The notes: generated by a model from the sequence alone, not told the origin. Counted from the stretch's first letter, positions 10,926-24,650 are shown. The stretch: DNA of 64,000 nt from Straminergon stramineum (GCA_963920665.1 OY987263.1:41451218-41515217), one strand, 5' to 3'. Program-made: numbers and translations.

Positions 10926-13320
10926 AAAGAGATTGGATTTAAAGGAAATTGGATTTTTTTCTTCCTACAATCACCTCTTCACCCACATATGGTCACCCCT
11001 TCTACTACCTATAGTTTCCCCTTCACGACCAATGTGCCTCCACCCACAATCACCCAAGCTAACGTGGTTCTAGCTTTCCATGACAATATGGAAAGCCAAT
11101 CACATAGGACAAATCCATTTAACATGGGGTAAAAAATACAAAATCCTAAAGTTTTAGTCAACACCATGTTCACACTAACTTGACAATTGTCTTATATGAT
11201 AGGCAACATCGGACACCCAACACATCACCGAAACCTAAAAATGTGTTACAAAAAACAACCTTGAATTTAGGATGCAAAAAATCAAAATGGGGTCTTGGAC
11301 CAGGCAAATGTATAAATGCATCATATAACCTACCTCTTTTGTGAAAGATTCTTCAAAGATTAGTGTGCTATGTACACAATATGCACAATTACAAACACTA
11401 ATTTCAAAACCAATTTTGAAAATACATAGCATTAGCGTACTGAAAAATAAAATAAACCACATATGACTATCAACTTTAAATCAACCATAGAGTAAAATTT
11501 CGCTTCCTTAAAGTTAATCTATCTTAATGATTTTGAATTTCAAAAATCCCTATTGAATACTAGATTTACCATAGTCGTTCCAAACTCTAATTGTGAAAAA
11601 ATCCCATTTTAACCTTATATCCAAAAATTCATTGAAACTCTCACCTCCAAACTTTCATTCTTGAGCACATTTAGAAAAAAAATCTACAAAATAACAATTT
11701 AAATAGAGATGAAGAATGGAAATAAACTATAAGTGCATAAATATTTAATTCATCAAAATGAAAAGGTGTCTAATTTTATTAGAAGTTTTACCTTCATGAG
11801 TTTAAATATACAAAATTATTAAAGCTATGAATTCCAACAATAATGCTCTTTTCAAAAAAATTGGGGTGCACTCTATAGTAAAATATGCAATATCATTTAA
11901 GACTCTAATGTATTTGTAAAAATACAATGATCACTTTTTGAATTTTTGGGTGATGATATCTCAAGACAAAAATTCTTTCTTGTCATAAAAATATTTTTTC
12001 AGTAAAATAGGTCTTCTCCTCTTATCTATGATTTTTTGAAAATCTCAAAAGTTGCCCATCTAGTGCATTGAGACACCTAAGAGTTTGATCCTATGATGCA
12101 TTCAATGCTAGGGATCCGAATTAGGTTGAGGTTCATAAGAGTGGCTCCAATAAAATTTTAACATGATGAATATTTTCTTCTTTTCATGCCTTACATTGTC
12201 TTTTGTAATGCAAAATTCCAAAAAAATTATAAACCTTGTATTTTATAACACATTTGTATCTTGTCGAAAAACCTTTGGTCTTTAGGGGTCAACTCATAAT
12301 AGTAGTGTCAATATTTCAATATTAGTTGATTACATAAATATATCATACTTAGATAATAAATGTGAAGATAGATTTGATTTTTTTTCAATGAATCTTCATT
12401 TTTTTTCTTTAAATTCTCTAATGTTAGACCAAATTCTTCATAGACCTCATATCTTTTGCTCCATGGTTTAGGACACTATGATTTTTTTGCATTAATTGAA
12501 AAATGTGATTTGATAGATGTCTAAAAATAAACATATTGATTTGATCCATACAAGTTAATAATAATCATATCCCAAAATTATGGCATTTGTTTTTAGAAAT
12601 GTTTTTTGGTGACTTGACCATTGGGTATAATACATATTAGAAAACATGCTTGAGTAAACTAAATGTTCATCAATATCCACAACTAGTCTAACTTGTCATG
12701 GCAAGTAATTTTATCAATTGTTGGTCTTAAAGATTAATTTATGCATGCATATTTTTACACATGCCTCTTCTCAGAGGAATTTCCAAAAATGCCAAATAGA
12801 CACTTGTTGGATTGACAATTGCAAAGATCTCAATCGCCGTAACAAAATAAACAAAATGTACATACAAACAAAAAAATAAAACAAAACACCAAATCTTTCA
12901 AATATATAATCTAGTTTGTCCTCTATTATTTTTACAATTGTAACTATTTACTTCTCTCTACAAAAATTCTTTTACTTTACCTAATTTTAGTTGATATCTA
13001 TCCAACAATGCTAGTGTGTGAACCTAGAAATGCAAGATGATGAACTTTGAGCGTAGGTGTAAGCAAATACTCTACAATTGTTGAAGGTGCCTATAACATA
13101 CATACCAATCATAACCATAGAAGGTGTATAGAACATAGATACTTGGCTCCTAGGCTTGTGGGCTCAAGATAGTCTTAGGTTCACATGCTAGCAATTGTCA
13201 TGCCTACATTAACTAAGCATTTGTTGGGACCCAAACTAATGTTACAACAAAACAAAACACCAAACCTAATGGTATTAATGGTATAGATTCTTATAAATCA
13301 AAACTAAAAATATTACAAAA
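10926..13320. other. AT-rich intergenic DNA without a gene
   Basis: No reading frame with protein-like composition or spliced structure was seen. Content is AT-rich, with short locally GC-richer patches (about 10970-11110). No terminal-repeat element could be delimited. Confidence 0.45.
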
Positions 13321-13329
13321 TATATATTT

Positions 13330-13480
13330 TTACTTTAAAGTAAAAAATATTTTAAAACAAGTTTTTTACTTTAAAGTAAAATACATATGGTTTCACATAT
13401 GAGGTAGGAACATATAAATATCATGTACATATGATATTTGTAGGTGATTCACTAGTTATTTTGATTAATACTATATATAT
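13330..13480 (+). promoter_or_regulatory. Palindrome-rich upstream region with TATA-like box
   Basis: The palindrome TTTACTTTAAAGTAAA occurs twice, about 36 bases apart (near 13330 and 13366). It is followed by other near-palindromes around 'acatatg' and 'atcatgtacatatgat'. A CTATATATAT box at 13471-13480 lies about 90 bases before the ATG of the downstream coding sequence, a plausible plant TATA-to-ATG distance. Binding factors are unknown. Confidence 0.35.
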
Positions 13481-13567
13481 TAGAAATCTTGTGAAATATT
13501 GAAATTCAATTATAATAAAAGTATCATTTAAAATATAAGTTTCTGTTATAAAAGTGTGTCTGTAACA

Positions 13568-14344
13568 ATGTCATCAAATAATCATGTTGTGGAGTCTAAA
13601 ATAAATGGATTTGTGGCCCATTCAAGCTCTGAAAGGGACCACATTTCTTCTCCAATTACAGATACTGATTTGGCTTTATTTGGTTGGAAAAATGCTCCAC
13701 AACCTTGGAACGAGAGGGCTTGCAAAAAGTGGATACCATGGAGGTATATTATTCAACATTGGCCCGAAGTTCGACAAAAAAAATTGATGAAGGGATTCTA
13801 TGTTCCATTGGGATATTGTAAACACGACGAATACAAGATGAATTTGACGCACATGTGGAAAATATTATCGAAGAATGAAAGAGCTGCTAAATGCAAAAGA
13901 TGTATGGTTCCATATTGGTTGGCTGCAATGGTCTATGCAGAAGTGTTCTTGAATAGAAAAGTGGATTGGAATCTTGTTAATGAAAAACACAAGAATAGTA
14001 ATGTTATTCGAAAATATAGCACAGAAACTACCGAAACCCCACTTTCAAGATATATGTTTAGTAACCATGGTATCAATAAACTTCCGAAAGAAAATGAGCT
14101 TTTGAAATCTGAAGTTTCCAAGCTAAATGACAACTTGATGGAAAAAGAAGGTGAAATCAAAACTTTGTCCGTGATCTTAGAAAACCTTAAAGGGGATATC
14201 AACAAAAAAGAAGATGAATTTCATAATTCGAAATCAGTCCTTCAAATGTTGAGTAAGGACTTTGAAACTATGAAAAGTGCACATCAATTCAAGTTTGAAA
14301 CATTGAAGGAGGAAATTGAAAAACTAAAATGCCTCAATAGATAG
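13568..14344 (+). CDS. Unrecognised intronless protein, 258 residues, C-terminal coiled coil
   Basis: A single open frame runs from ATG (MSSNNHVV) to TAG with no intron. The N-terminal half is rich in Trp and Lys/Arg, with motifs such as FGWKNAPQPWNERACKKW and WRYIIQHWPEVRQKK, a CKRC pair, and a hydrophobic WLAAMVYAEVFLNR segment. From about residue 170 it turns into a heptad-like charged region (ENELLKSEVSKLND, KEGEIKTLSVILENLK, FETLKEEIEKLK), predicted as a coiled coil by composition. There is no signal peptide or membrane span. The domain is not recognised. It could be a lineage-specific gene, a captured retrogene or a transposon accessory protein. The frame is far longer than others in this AT-rich neighbourhood and the composition is protein-like. 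It stands alone in ~15 kb of repeats. Confidence 0.6.
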   Translation: MSSNNHVVESKINGFVAHSSSERDHISSPITDTDLALFGWKNAPQPWNERACKKWIPWRYIIQHWPEVRQKKLMKGFYVPLGYCKHDEYKMNLTHMWKILSKNERAAKCKRCMVPYWLAAMVYAEVFLNRKVDWNLVNEKHKNSNVIRKYSTETTETPLSRYMFSNHGINKLPKENELLKSEVSKLNDNLMEKEGEIKTLSVILENLKGDINKKEDEFHNSKSVLQMLSKDFETMKSAHQFKFETLKEEIEKLKCLNR

Positions 14345-17300
14345 ATTCAATTTTCAATTTCAATTGGTGAAAGGAAATTAGAGTACATTTGAGGTTCAAT
14401 TTCTAAAAATGTACATCATTTGCAACACCCTTCATGTATATGAAACATCCCTAAATATGAAACTTAATTTAAAAAATTAGAAAAGAATCTCCCTTTTAGC
14501 AAAGGTGTGAAGCATAAGTGTCACTCTTGCACGCTTCTTGGGGAGTCAATTGTAAGATTTGAATTGTGAAATGAGCAAATTCTTCATTTATCCAACCTCA
14601 TATGGATTGAAGTTCATATCTCTCTATAAATTAGTTATAATTCTTGTCATTTTTTATTTTTAAAGTCTAGATCAAATACCAAAAATGAATACAATCAAGC
14701 TTGATGAAGGCATATCCACCTTTTAGATGTGGAACCATTAGCAATTAAGAAAATTGCTACTAAAGAAGTGAGCAAATGCTAAATTGTCTTACAATAAATT
14801 CAATCTATATAGTGAATATTGTTTTGTAGTCAAATTGTGAATAGAGCAAGTGTAGTATTTGATTGATAACAAATTGTGATGCAATATTACCAAAGGCTAA
14901 TATATTGAACTACTGAAAAAACATTAAAATAAAATTTTCTTGCTATTATTATATGAACTTTGGTGTAGAGTGTCCTCAATACTAAAATGGTTATTTAGTA
15001 TGGTCTATATTATTCATCTTCAGGACATTCTATTCAACATCAATTGTAGTGGTGGCATTGTAGCATTTGTAGTATGATAGGGTGTTGTTAGTTTGGTCAT
15101 ACTAATTTTCATACTAACTAATTACTCACCCTTACCGAAGAACTATTTTGGTGTAGTCGAAACAATGACCACATAGTCTAAGGAAATTATGGGAAGACAC
15201 ACCAATAGTCAAGTTTGTCTTTCTAATATGACAACTTAGATTCAATGTGGATCTTAATGGTTGGTCTATTGAGACATGCTTTCGACTAGTGTCACGTGGT
15301 CATCTCATGAGCCCTATCTATGTGACCCATATTTCTTCTTCCATATTCAAATAGCAAGTTCAATACTTTAGTTCTGAATATTTAATTCAAGTCTAAGACT
15401 AAGATTTGGCACTTCAAAATAAAAATTTCAAATGTTTAGCACTAAATTCAAAAAAATTATTTGGTAGCTAACTACAATATTTGGATGGATATTTTGAGAT
15501 CCATCCAAAGAAGCCTATTATTATTCACTTAATTTTGATTTTTCTACCCTAATATGGCTACTCATAGGTCTAATGCATGAGTCTCTCACATAGCTTCGAA
15601 AATCACTTAATGTATGTAGACAAATGAGAAGACAAGTTATTTATATAAGTGAGGTGGTAGCGAGGAGGTAGAATAGCCCATGCAAGATATGTAAACCATG
15701 ATTAGTAGGACTTCAACTGCTCATAGTTAAATCGAAAGTAGGATTTGTGTTCCAAGTAGAATTTTAGACCTCATTTAGGTATAGTAGAACAACTTGTTTC
15801 AAATACTTTGGACGAAGTTAATGTGAAAAATCAAGCTAACTTTCATTTCCAAAACCCCTTTTGTGGTTTTCAGCCTCTCAAACTAATTATGGTCAAAATT
15901 CAAAGAGGGTATTTGATAAGACTAAAGAAAATATCCTTTCCAACCCTTATTTGAATTTTTTTCATAACTTTTGATTGGAGGCTCAAAATCACAAACATAT
16001 TTCTAGAGATAAAAGTTAGCTTGATTTTCCACATTATATAGTTTAAAAAATTGGAAAAGTTATCCTACTATGTCTATATATGGTTTAAAATTCAATTTTG
16101 AATAGAATTCCTACATTTCGACAATGAACTATCAAGCTATCAACTTCAAATTCTCTCATACCCTCCAGATTCATGATGGTCAAAGGATTCATTACAAATA
16201 CAACCTCTCTACCCTTCATTCTCACTTAGCATCAATGAAGTAATTCCTTCATTTTGCCATCACAAAAATTTCTTGATGGTAGATGGTCAAATGATGGATG
16301 GTATGTGACTCAATAGATTTCTAGATTTGGGCAAACCATCTATAGATTTATTTGTAGATTCGGTTTTCTAGTCCTAGAATTAGCAAAAGAATTGGCACTC
16401 TTTAATTAAAATTAATTTCACCCCTCAAGTCCTAAGGTCTTGTTTCAATGAAAACCCACTCAAAACTATCATTTCTATAACATAGAGCAAAAAACTTCTA
16501 AAATTGTTTTTCTTTTGCATATCTAACCATGAGATCTTGTACTAGATGAGTATAAGATTGTGGAAGAAATTTTAGAAACTTTGATTCGGTGAATTGCAAG
16601 ATATTTGCATTTGAAGTGGAGAAACAAGTTTTTTATGCCTTGCTTGACTAGATTTCTTGACTTTGAGTTTTCTTAGATTCAAATATATACTCTACTGATT
16701 TGAAATTTGAAATTTTGATGTTGAAGAATTGAGTTCAGACTTTGGGAATTTCTTTTCTTTAAACACTTGATTTTCACTCACTAATAATTTGTGAAGTAGG
16801 TTCAAGATTGAAGGGAATTATAAGTTGGATCTTTCCTATCCCAGGACAAAAACCAAGGATACTAGTATAGGGATTCTTTTGGGAAAAAATCAATTAGTCT
16901 TTCATCTAGGTGTCTAGGGTCACTTTTCAAATTGGTTGGGTATTGAAACATATTTGTTTACCAATTAGCACATTATTCTGATTTTCTAACTAATGTTGTC
17001 CATTACCAATGTTATATAATGACACAATATTGCAACCCAATCCTATCTAGTCCCTATTTGGGGGAAAGCAAATATTCAAGCAATTTGTCTTGATTTGGCA
17101 ATTGGTCAAATGTATGCTCTAGGACATAGAACCATGCGTAAATATATTTAGATAGACATATTGATATACAATCTTCTTTATTTGTTCTCTCCTTCGCAAT
17201 TTCTTTAGTGAGCTATTTATGTAGCCGAATTGCTACTGAATGCAAAATGCTCATTCACAATTCCGTTTTAGCAATTGATCCTAGTGTACAAGGTATGACA

Positions 17301-17483
17301 AAGTGAGATAACAATCATGGTTGTCTGTAAATTCCACTTGCTCAGTCCGAGCAATTATTCTTTCTATGCATGTCCATGGTCTTTGCTCAATTGCCTTTTG
17401 CCACTTTGCTTCCAAGGCTTCTCCCTCCTTTCCAACACACCTTGGATATGAACACAATTATTATATTACCTAAACTTATAAGA
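14345..17483. other. Intergenic DNA with a diverged family-2 fragment
   Basis: No gene is seen. From about 16428 to 16830 the sequence follows the long TTAA-element family seen at 1218-2157: 'cctaagg', 'gatcttgtactagatgag' and 'gaagaaattttagaaacttt'. The rest is AT-rich sequence in which no element boundary could be set. Confidence 0.45.
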
Positions 17484-17714
17484 TTAACCCTTGAAGGATG
17501 GACTGGTGACCATGGAAATCAACCTTTTTAGAACCGTGTGACATCATCTACTTTAAAAAAATAAAAAATATTCATTGAAGGTCAAACTATTGTAGAAGAT
17601 CTCCCCTTTCTGCCAAAAAAATCCAAGGATGAATAGTTGCAGTTCTATCTTACATAGAGAGATTCTTTGACATCCATTGGATACTAAACATTTGTATCGA
17701 CATTTATGGATTAA
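17484..17714 (-). mobile_element. piggyBac-like MITE, family 1, complete copy (reverse)
   Basis: It starts TTAACCCTTGAAGGATGG and ends ATTTATGGATTAA. On the minus strand it reads through the family blocks in order. The length of 231 bp fits the family. TTAA is present at both edges, although the GGG before the second TTAA has decayed to GGA. Confidence 0.75.
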
Positions 17715-18255
17715 GCATGCATTGTGAATTAGGTAATATAACTTTATAGCAAGTGCCTAGACACACATATGTCCCACTTGACCTTAAATGCCCTAATGCA
17801 TTATGACCTAGTCTTCACAACAATTTGCTTAGCTAATTATGCATTTAGGACTTACCGCCTATTGATAACTTTGATATGAATTTTCCCACTATGGTTTCCT
17901 TTCTCAAACTAAAATAATTCAATTTAATTATTGCATCCACATTCTCACCTTAACTCATGCAATTTCTATATAGACTCTAGCATTACTACTCACAACCAAC
18001 TCACGAACTAGCTATAATCTCATTTGATCAATTTTCTTGGATTTATCCAAATCATATATAAAATCTTAATAAATGTTAGCTTTGACCTCTAATTTCATGT
18101 TGAATGCAGTTACCACCAATTAGACGATTCTATCTCCAACCATACGTCCATACTGCAATATCAAAATCCTATCGAAACTATCTCAAGGTTCCAATTATTC
18201 ACATCAAATTGCTTGCTCACTTGCATAATCAAATTCTCCAGCAAGTTAGATAGTA

Positions 18256-18670
18256 GGGGTAGTCACGGCTTCTTCATTGCACTCCCATACTTCATAAAAC
18301 CAAGACGTGGCGATTTAGGGTTGGCTTGCAACAAGCTTTCGGTGGCAGAATATACTTATATTGCGAAATTTTCTCAACATTTGTTATTTTCCTTTGGAAC
18401 AAAAGAATGGGCGTGCGGAAGAGTTCACAAGCTAAACATATTCTGTGACCCGCATCGCCTACCCGCACTTTGAACGATGACTTGACACCTGCAATACTTG
18501 TGTAGTTTTAGTTGAAGGTGAACTCGTTCTTCGCAGAAGTCCTCCATGCGATACAAAAGGTGTGTCACACCTTCTTCACCTAGAACTACTCCACATTGTC
18601 TCCTGTTTTCTCTTGTTACTGTTTCATTCTTCATAGAACTTCGAGTTGATGAAGAAGTTGTGACTACCCC
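18256..18670. mobile_element. 415-bp TIR element with locally higher GC
   Basis: The ends GGGGTAGTCACGGCTTCTTC and, inverted, GGGGTAGTCACAACTTCTTC match over about 22 bases with two differences, both C/T-type. The interior is GC-richer than its surroundings and has short open frames on both strands (18213-18473 +, 18425-18691 -), neither with a recognisable domain. A target-site duplication was not clear, so the superfamily is undetermined. Confidence 0.6.
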
Positions 18671-21600
18671 TATTGTATAACTTACTACCAATAATTTCTT
18701 CTTCTACTTCATTACCTCAGTAATTCAAAAACTTGCTATATCGGTAATTTACAATTAAATTTTAAAGTCCCGAGTCTATAAATTAATCAATTCCAATGCA
18801 AGATCTTAACACTGAATTCAGTAAATTTGAATGATGGACTTCAACCTAACCTAGCAATCATTACCACCAAGCCACCAAGTTCATCATGCAAAATTGCCAA
18901 AGTTTGATCACAAACTTCCACTAATTAAACAATGTCTAATTAACAAATTGGTTAAATACCCATAATTTGCTAGCTTATATGAAATCAACAATTTCAATTT
19001 AATATACAAGCTTGGCAATTGGTTGTAGACCATCACCAAAGCAACTAGCTTCTTTGCTTCTTGCACATGTTAGTTGACTTGCAAAACATAAACAACACAA
19101 TCAAGCATAATGGCCATAAATAATTTATAATTTACATCTTCTACAATCATTCCTTGACCCCTAAATGTCCAAATTCATCTCCCAAATTGACAATTTGAGA
19201 AAAAACATTATGAAGTACTACTTGGAAGCATATTTTGGAATTGTTATAGAAATGAAAGTTGTAGACTTTGATTTTGAGATTCCATCTATACGGTTAGATT
19301 CACTGATGTTATCACCAATCTTTTTTTATTAAATTTTGAAAGAGAAATTCCAAAATTCCTTCAAAATTCGATTACAAGAAAAATATTATCATTTTTTGAG
19401 TGAAATTTGTTGGAATGTATTTGAAATGAGGTTCTCTTCACATGGTGATTTTTTGAATTTTTCATGTTCTTCAAATCTATGACCTCATTTTGGCAAATCT
19501 AGTTTTGAACTAAAGTCAATGCAATTTGACCACTTGACATACTTGCACATTGGTAATTTTAGAAAAATATGTACTCTAATAACACAAAATCCAACCATTC
19601 CATAGGACAACAACTTGATAACGTATTTTCACAAATTATAATAACTTTCATCCAAATAGTTAGGAGGATGAAACTCCAATTTCAATTTGTTCATCATTTA
19701 GAAAATGGACTTCAGAGCGCCTAGGAATTAAGTATTTTTCATAATTTGCTTCCCACAATTTATCTTCTATTGTTGCCTGACTCAGTCGTCCACTAGGCAG
19801 ATACTATCCACAGTCCTACCTTACTAGGCCATTTGCAATTCACTGGATTGATTTGCCAAATCAATTGCCATCAAAACTTGCAACTAGCCCACTTCATGAC
19901 TCTCTCCAAGACCTCGCTCAATCTTGTAATATAAACATAATTATATGACAATTTTAAATTATAAAGGAATCTACAAATTCACAAGATGCTAACACAAATG
20001 CAACCAACCATCTCACACATAGCAAATTGCAAATAGACAAGAATGCAAACACAATTATACATACACAAATATACAAAACATAATCGATTGAAGGGATGCA
20101 CTAATGCAAAATTGCCAATGAGTCATATATGCTAATTTAACATTGATATGAACTAGAAACAAAAAAAAACTTGCCTTGCTATAAAGCCCAAGACAAATGG
20201 CGACTAGTGCAAGATTAGATCTAAAAAGACATCGAACTAATTAACCACCCTTCCAATCCTATCCAATTGCCCTTTTCAAATCCATAGTAAGTCCTTTTTA
20301 CATTTAAGAGAATTCGTTAGCCATTTGACTCTTCCAAAGTGAATTATAAGGACTTATGTAGTGTGAAAAGCAAATGAAAGAACAAAAAGGCAATTGGCTC
20401 AAAATTTCTATGACTATAGGAATACTAAACTATTGATAGCTCTAAAATGAAATTGAAACACACTAATTTCAATGTTGAGATTATTCTAGCAAGAGATCTT
20501 AACCTTGAGATTTTATTTTAAATTGTGAAAATGGAATTCATAAATGAATCTTACCAATTATTTTTTTCAAGAAGATGCTCTGATTGCCTAAAGGGACTTT
20601 AGAGGTTAAGCCGAATTTGCTATCCAAGTATAATAGTAGATTTTTTATTCAAGACAATTGTGAATATGAAAAAAATTCTCTTTTCTTCTTTGGTTATGAA
20701 TTTATAACATAAATTTGGTTAGTGAAGAATTACACAACGTGGCACAAAATAGAGTAAGGGGAGTCATGCTAACTCTCCCCAAATTACAGTCACGTGAGTA
20801 GTTATTTTAATTTCTATTTAAACAACTGAAAAGGAGTTTAATTCAAAATAATTAAGTTTTATAAATCTAGATCAGGATTTAAGAGTTATTACATTGATTT
20901 CTTTCTATTTATAAAAAAATCATGTAATATTCTTTAAAAAAATCTAGATTCTACATATGCACAATCTTGAGCTCATTTTAGGTGAGAAATATTAAAAGCA
21001 ATAGAGAAAAGATATGAATTTGCCACTCTTCAATGCTATAATCCCTACTTAGAATGTCATACCTCTAGAGTTGCCATCTTTACAAATTTCCATGAAATTA
21101 TTCTTGGCCACAATAATTCAAAACATTGTAGGACACAAAAAATAAAAATCATCTCAATGTCAAGATATCTTCAATTTTTCCAAATACTTCAACCAATAGT
21201 ATATTTGGACCCAAGATTTTATTTGTTGTGATTTTTGTAGAATTACATAGTTGGAAGAATATATCAAAATGTTTTGCAATTTGTTTTCCATCCTTGAATA
21301 GACAAAAATCCTAAATTTCACTCATCATTTCTTAAAGTGGGGTAATATCACTATATTTGGACAAAATACATACATTTGAACGAATAATTAATATTTCATC
21401 TGCAATCTTCATATTTATGAATGTAAATGGCTTCATCAATGCACTCAAGATTGAAAATTATACTACATAACTTATTTTTATTTACTAAATAAATTTGTTT
21501 TCTTCACTACATTTGATACTAATTTACCAAGTCAAATTTTTTTAAATTAGTGCATGTGGAGTAGCTAGTCAAACAATCCCGATAGACTCTTCATTTACAA

Positions 21601-23954
21601 TATTATTTGGACCTTCATTATTAGTAATAGTAGTAATTGTATTGAATTTTTGTAGATTAGGACATTATTTCAATGACAATCTTTCACTTTATTTTTGTGA
21701 ATCAATTGACAAATGTCTTTTTTCTATATTGACAATTATGGGGTTCATTGAGGTGCCACAATATAACTTGAAGTCAAAAATTGTTTTGGAACCATGACAT
21801 TTCTATCTATCATTTCATCCAAACAACAAAAAAATGCCACACTTTTTTAAGAGAAATTGATTTAATTGTAAAAACATTAGACTTTTAAAACATTAAAAAT
21901 GATTGACAATTGAAAAAAATTGAAAATTCATATTCAAAAGCCTCCAAAATCAAAAACCTTTAGTCTGTTGTTAATAGTAGTGAAGAAAGGACTATAGACC
22001 AACTTGTATTGTACCAATTTCTATACAAATCACAACTTTTAGTGGTACTAATAGTTTGAAGACAATCCTACTAGGGGAGATTTGTATCTTCTCAAATAAG
22101 ACAAGATTTTGTATCTTGAAAAAATAAATCCTTGATTATGAGACCACCGGGGACACCACTAATTTCTCCCACATAGTAATGGCATGAAAAAGTGAAGAGA
22201 AGGTGATAACCTATCCTTTTCATTTTGACACTATACAACTAAAATTACACCATATAGAAATAATTCTCAACTTTTGGTGTTCAAAAACTAGTCTTTTTTG
22301 CTAGATTTGTTTCATTCTTATGAAAGATATAGATGAAATCACCAAAAGTGGATGTAAAAGTAAATAAGAAGTTGTTTTGGGTTTGAAAGATGAATGAAAT
22401 TAGAAATAATTTGATTTACCTTAATATTACACTCATTAATTCAATTAGTACAAGAATTTGAATAATGTGAAACCTCCTTGCACTAATTTGGATAATTTTG
22501 GATGAATTATGTTCTAAATTATGTAAAGCTTTTAATAAAGTTGGATGGATAAAGGTGGATGAAAATCACAATGTTTGAGGTAATATGCAAATAGTGTGGA
22601 TCACACTACATGAAATTTATCTAAAATATTGTGATTTGCTATACCAATGTCCCTCACAAATTTGCATAATTCTAAAGTTAGTGCAAGTGAATCATTTAAG
22701 AGCAAGGTACAGTAATTGAATTAAATTGTGTCCACCGAATACGCTCATTAGGTTGCGCCACACTACTTTCTTGATATTTTAGACTAACTAAAGTAATCAA
22801 TTTATGACGAAGAACATCCCTTTGAATTTTTATTGTGTACCTACATTGTAAATTTTGAAATTTCCATCATTTACATACTATATACTAAACATGGTAGCTA
22901 GGGTCAACAAAAAATTATTTCTAAAAATAGATGTTGAAATTTTAGGGAATGATTTTTCAACTCTTTTGTCCTTTTGGATTAAAAAAATCAAATCTTTCTA
23001 TATTTAACCATCCATAAAATCAAATTGCCCAAATTTATTTGATTATTTGGTAGTAAATGCCAATTCTAACTATCAGATACTATGTATTAGATTGACCTAC
23101 CTAATTAGAAAGGCAACCTAATGAGTGTACCATACCCCTAGGCCAACTTCACCAACTATGTGCCAAAATGGTTTAAATTTGGAATTGTGACTTATTCAAA
23201 CTATCATTTTTCATTTTCAAATAACTCAAAAGAATTCTAAACGCTATGGGTTTTTTTAATTTCAAAATGAACTAAGGTAGGAGGCTTATAAAGCGTGCAT
23301 GTAAGGAAAATAATAGTTTTGTTGGAAAATGAGGCCAATAGAACATTACAACATTTTTTTGATCGAAAGAAGAATGAGAAACAACTATTTGGCAATTTTT
23401 TTCGTCAATTTCTAACTCCGCATGAAATAAATTCAATTTTCCAAAACCAAAGGTACATAGGTTGCTATTGCTATGCATAGAGTACAACAAACATAAATTA
23501 CCACATGTCCTTGAATAGGACAAGTGAATGTCAAAACTAATAAATAACCCACTTGAAAATGTTTACTTAAAGCCCTTAAAGCATGCAATTCACTTCCAAA
23601 AATAAAGCATGAACATGGCAATTAAAAAATGAAGCATACAAGGCCCTCATTGAATTCACTTGCCACCATTAATCAAAATTAATGACAATCAATTCATTGC
23701 ACTTTTATTTTAGCCTAACTCTATTATGAACTTCATTCTTTGCAAAGACTGTACATGACAATAACACTTGTCATCTAATAAATACCCTATAATCACACAC
23801 ATGGGACAACATTGTCTGGCCACTAAAAGTTTCATCCATTTAACCCACCCTATGCACAATTTCAAACACTTTTATAGGAACAATTCACACTGACCATGTG
23901 TAACTCGAGCCTCCTACCCTAACTAAAAGACCTTCAAATAAAATTTTCTTTGTT
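18671..23954. other. Long gene-free AT-rich stretch
   Basis: No protein-like reading frame or exon series is visible on either strand. Around 20450-20609 there is a remnant of the long TTAA family, ending in a GACTTTAGAGGTTAAG-type right edge. The rest is AT-rich and low-complexity, with many homopolymer runs. Confidence 0.45.
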
Positions 23955-24188
23955 TTAACCCTTCAACATCGACATGGCCGTGTAGTGTCCGATGAATGAC
24001 TAAGAGTCTCTCTATGTAGGACAGAACTGCGACTACTCATCCTTAGAATTTTGTGAGAAAAGCATAGGTCTTCTACAATAGTATGACTTCCAATGAATAT
24101 TTTTGGATTTTATAAAGTAGATGATGTTATACAATTCCCAAATTAAGGGAGTATTTCCACAATCACCAGTCTATCCTTCAAGGGTTAA
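23955..24188 (+). mobile_element. piggyBac-like MITE, family 1, complete copy (234 bp)
   Basis: It runs from TTAACCCTTCAACATCG to CTTCAAGGGTTAA. Interior family blocks are intact: 'gtccgatgaatgac', 'tatgtaggacagaactgc', 'actcatcctta' and 'agtagatgatgt'. It lies about 600 bp upstream of the unknown five-exon gene. Confidence 0.85.
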
Positions 24189-24482
24189 AAGATTGGTTTG
24201 TTATTTATAAAATTTTGGGTCGGATTCTAATTTTGCTTACTTCTTTACAAAATTGACCCACACGTAGGGGTAGGGCATTTCATGTCACCACCGCTTGGCT
24301 CTTCTTCCAAAAAGGAAAAAAAGGAAATTAAATGGTGGGCGGTATCTGCTAAAGACTGTTCTGCAATTCAGCTGAAGGTCTGTACTGTAGCTTTCCACAG
24401 CAGACTTGGAACTTTTCAACAGAATGTTCATCAGAAGAGGTGGCAGGTTTCCATTGGTTGTTGCCAGATATAAAATTCATCA

Positions 24483-24650
24483 AGTGGGAGGGAGAAAGGG
24501 GGGCGAAGGGGGGGCTGGGGGGCCGAGGGTGGGGACTGGGGACCGAGTCGCAGGGACCACGCGTGGGACGCAGGAGGGGAACGAAGGGGGCGAAGGGGGA
24601 CTACTAAGGAGAGCGCCTGAGGTGGGGACGAAGGGGATCAAAATGGGCAG
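24483..24650 (+). promoter_or_regulatory. G-rich promoter / 5' leader region
   Basis: This strand is strikingly purine- and G-rich, with many runs of 4-7 G separated by short spacers (for example around 'ggggggctggggggccgagg'). It lies about 150-300 bases upstream of the ATG of the five-exon gene. The G-run spacing would allow G-quadruplexes. It stands out against an AT-rich background and probably marks the promoter. Confidence 0.4.

Noticed and set aside
18213..18691. Short open frames on both strands in the TIR element
   Set aside because: No domain, and they cross the element ends. They probably reflect its higher GC content.
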